Assembly: GCA_027322565.1 (NCBI GenBank)
Contig: DAHVRG010000277.1
Span: 1-6,123 of the forward strand
Reading direction: 5' to 3'
Source of the DNA: Georgenia sp.
GTDB taxonomy: Bacteria > Actinomycetota > Actinomycetes > Actinomycetales > Actinomycetaceae
DNA length: 6,123 nt
Position numbers and translations under genes: made by a program. This document shows positions 5,858 to 6,123 of the stretch, in pieces; positions within the stretch are counted from its first letter, which is position 1, and each line of letters begins with the position of its first letter. Under the pieces are notes generated by a model. The model did not search any database and was not told where the DNA came from. It was given only the letters and a program-made list of their open reading frames with translations.

Positions 5858-6123
5858 TGAGTCTCCGCAGTCCGTCCGCTGTGCGTGCTCCCCGCTGTGG
5901 GATCTTGGGTGACGGTCACGCGTGCGGGTTCGTCATCTTCGGGTACCTGCACGGTCACGCGCAGGTTGCCCAGGACGGCGCAGGCCCTGGATCCGCCCGT
6001 GCCCGTCGCACCGGTACTCGATCCGTTCTTCCGTGGGCCGCCCGCGGCCGCGCCGGCCGTGTGGGTGTTGGGGAGGGGGTCTCGGATGCCGGTACCGATG
6101 TGGGTGCCGTCGGGGTGGTGGAA

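Larger units (their letters stand above)
5626..6123. other. Stretch of about 500 bases without a secure gene
   Basis: From 5626 to about 5900 no frame on either strand keeps actinobacterial codon bias; the region holds the inverted repeats and palindrome listed separately. From about 5900 to the right edge there is weak coding signal. On the minus strand a frame entering at 6123 is open past 5900 with about 84% third-position G or C by hand count (segments include HPDGTHIGTG and VTVQVPEDDEPARVTVT). It lacks a recognisable domain, a clear start or a believable end, and stays open by chance across the HTH gene. A plus-strand frame over the same bases scores about as well, and a second minus frame reads RIEYRCDGHGRIQGLR for a short stretch. 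It may be the edge of a gene, a decayed gene or non-coding DNA. I see no tRNA and no insertion-sequence ends. Confidence 0.4.

Noticed and set aside
5909..5919. Short palindrome GTGAC-G-GTCAC
   Set aside because: Five-base arms are expected by chance, it is not placed before a recognised gene, and no partner site was found.
5386..5958. Minus-strand open frame running through the HTH gene
   Set aside because: Its second half is antisense to the HTH gene and its middle has no third-position GC bias. At most its right-hand end near 5900-5958 could belong to a gene entering from the edge.

Overview
The DNA is very GC-rich (roughly 70% or more by eye), its clear genes favour G or C in the third codon position, and it holds an SbcC of the long actinobacterial type and a DUF6912-like protein. 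This points to a high-GC actinomycete chromosome. I cannot name the genus. No mobile element, phage gene, CRISPR array, tRNA or rRNA was recognised.

Layout. (1) Bases 1-2745, plus strand: the C-terminal ~914 residues of the DNA-repair exonuclease subunit SbcC. The start and Walker A are off the left edge. (2) 2746-2777: a short convergent gap with a small GC hairpin. (3) 2778-5271, minus strand: a tightly packed three-gene operon read right to left. It encodes a SAF-domain, CpaB-like membrane-anchored protein; a CpaE/MinD-like P-loop ATPase; and a small DUF6912-like protein. The first two genes overlap by 4 bases (ATGA). As read, the ATPase stop also overlaps a possible GTG start of the third gene. 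(4) 5272-5409: a divergent promoter region with two DnaA-box-like repeats exactly 28 bp apart. (5) 5410-5625, plus strand: a 71-residue excisionase/MerR-like helix-turn-helix protein. (6) 5626-6123: no secure gene. It holds inverted repeats at 5651-5745 and weak, conflicting coding signal near the right edge.

How the genes may work together. SbcC acts with SbcD, probably encoded just left of the window, in processing DNA ends and hairpins, and is unrelated in function to the operon. The HTH/SAF/ATPase/DUF6912 group looks like a compact actinobacterial module. A single-pass protein of CpaB type is coupled in translation to a CpaE-like ATPase, with a divergent small DNA-binding protein that could regulate it. 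No other Flp/Tad pilus genes (CpaF/TadA, TadB, TadC, pilin, prepilin peptidase) lie in the window, so a pilus role is only inference.

The most notable points are two. The ATPase P-loop has arginine where both lysines of the deviant Walker A motif are expected. The last ~30 codons of the ATPase gene appear to be read in the wrong frame, which suggests a one-base indel (real or sequencing) near 3410-3425.
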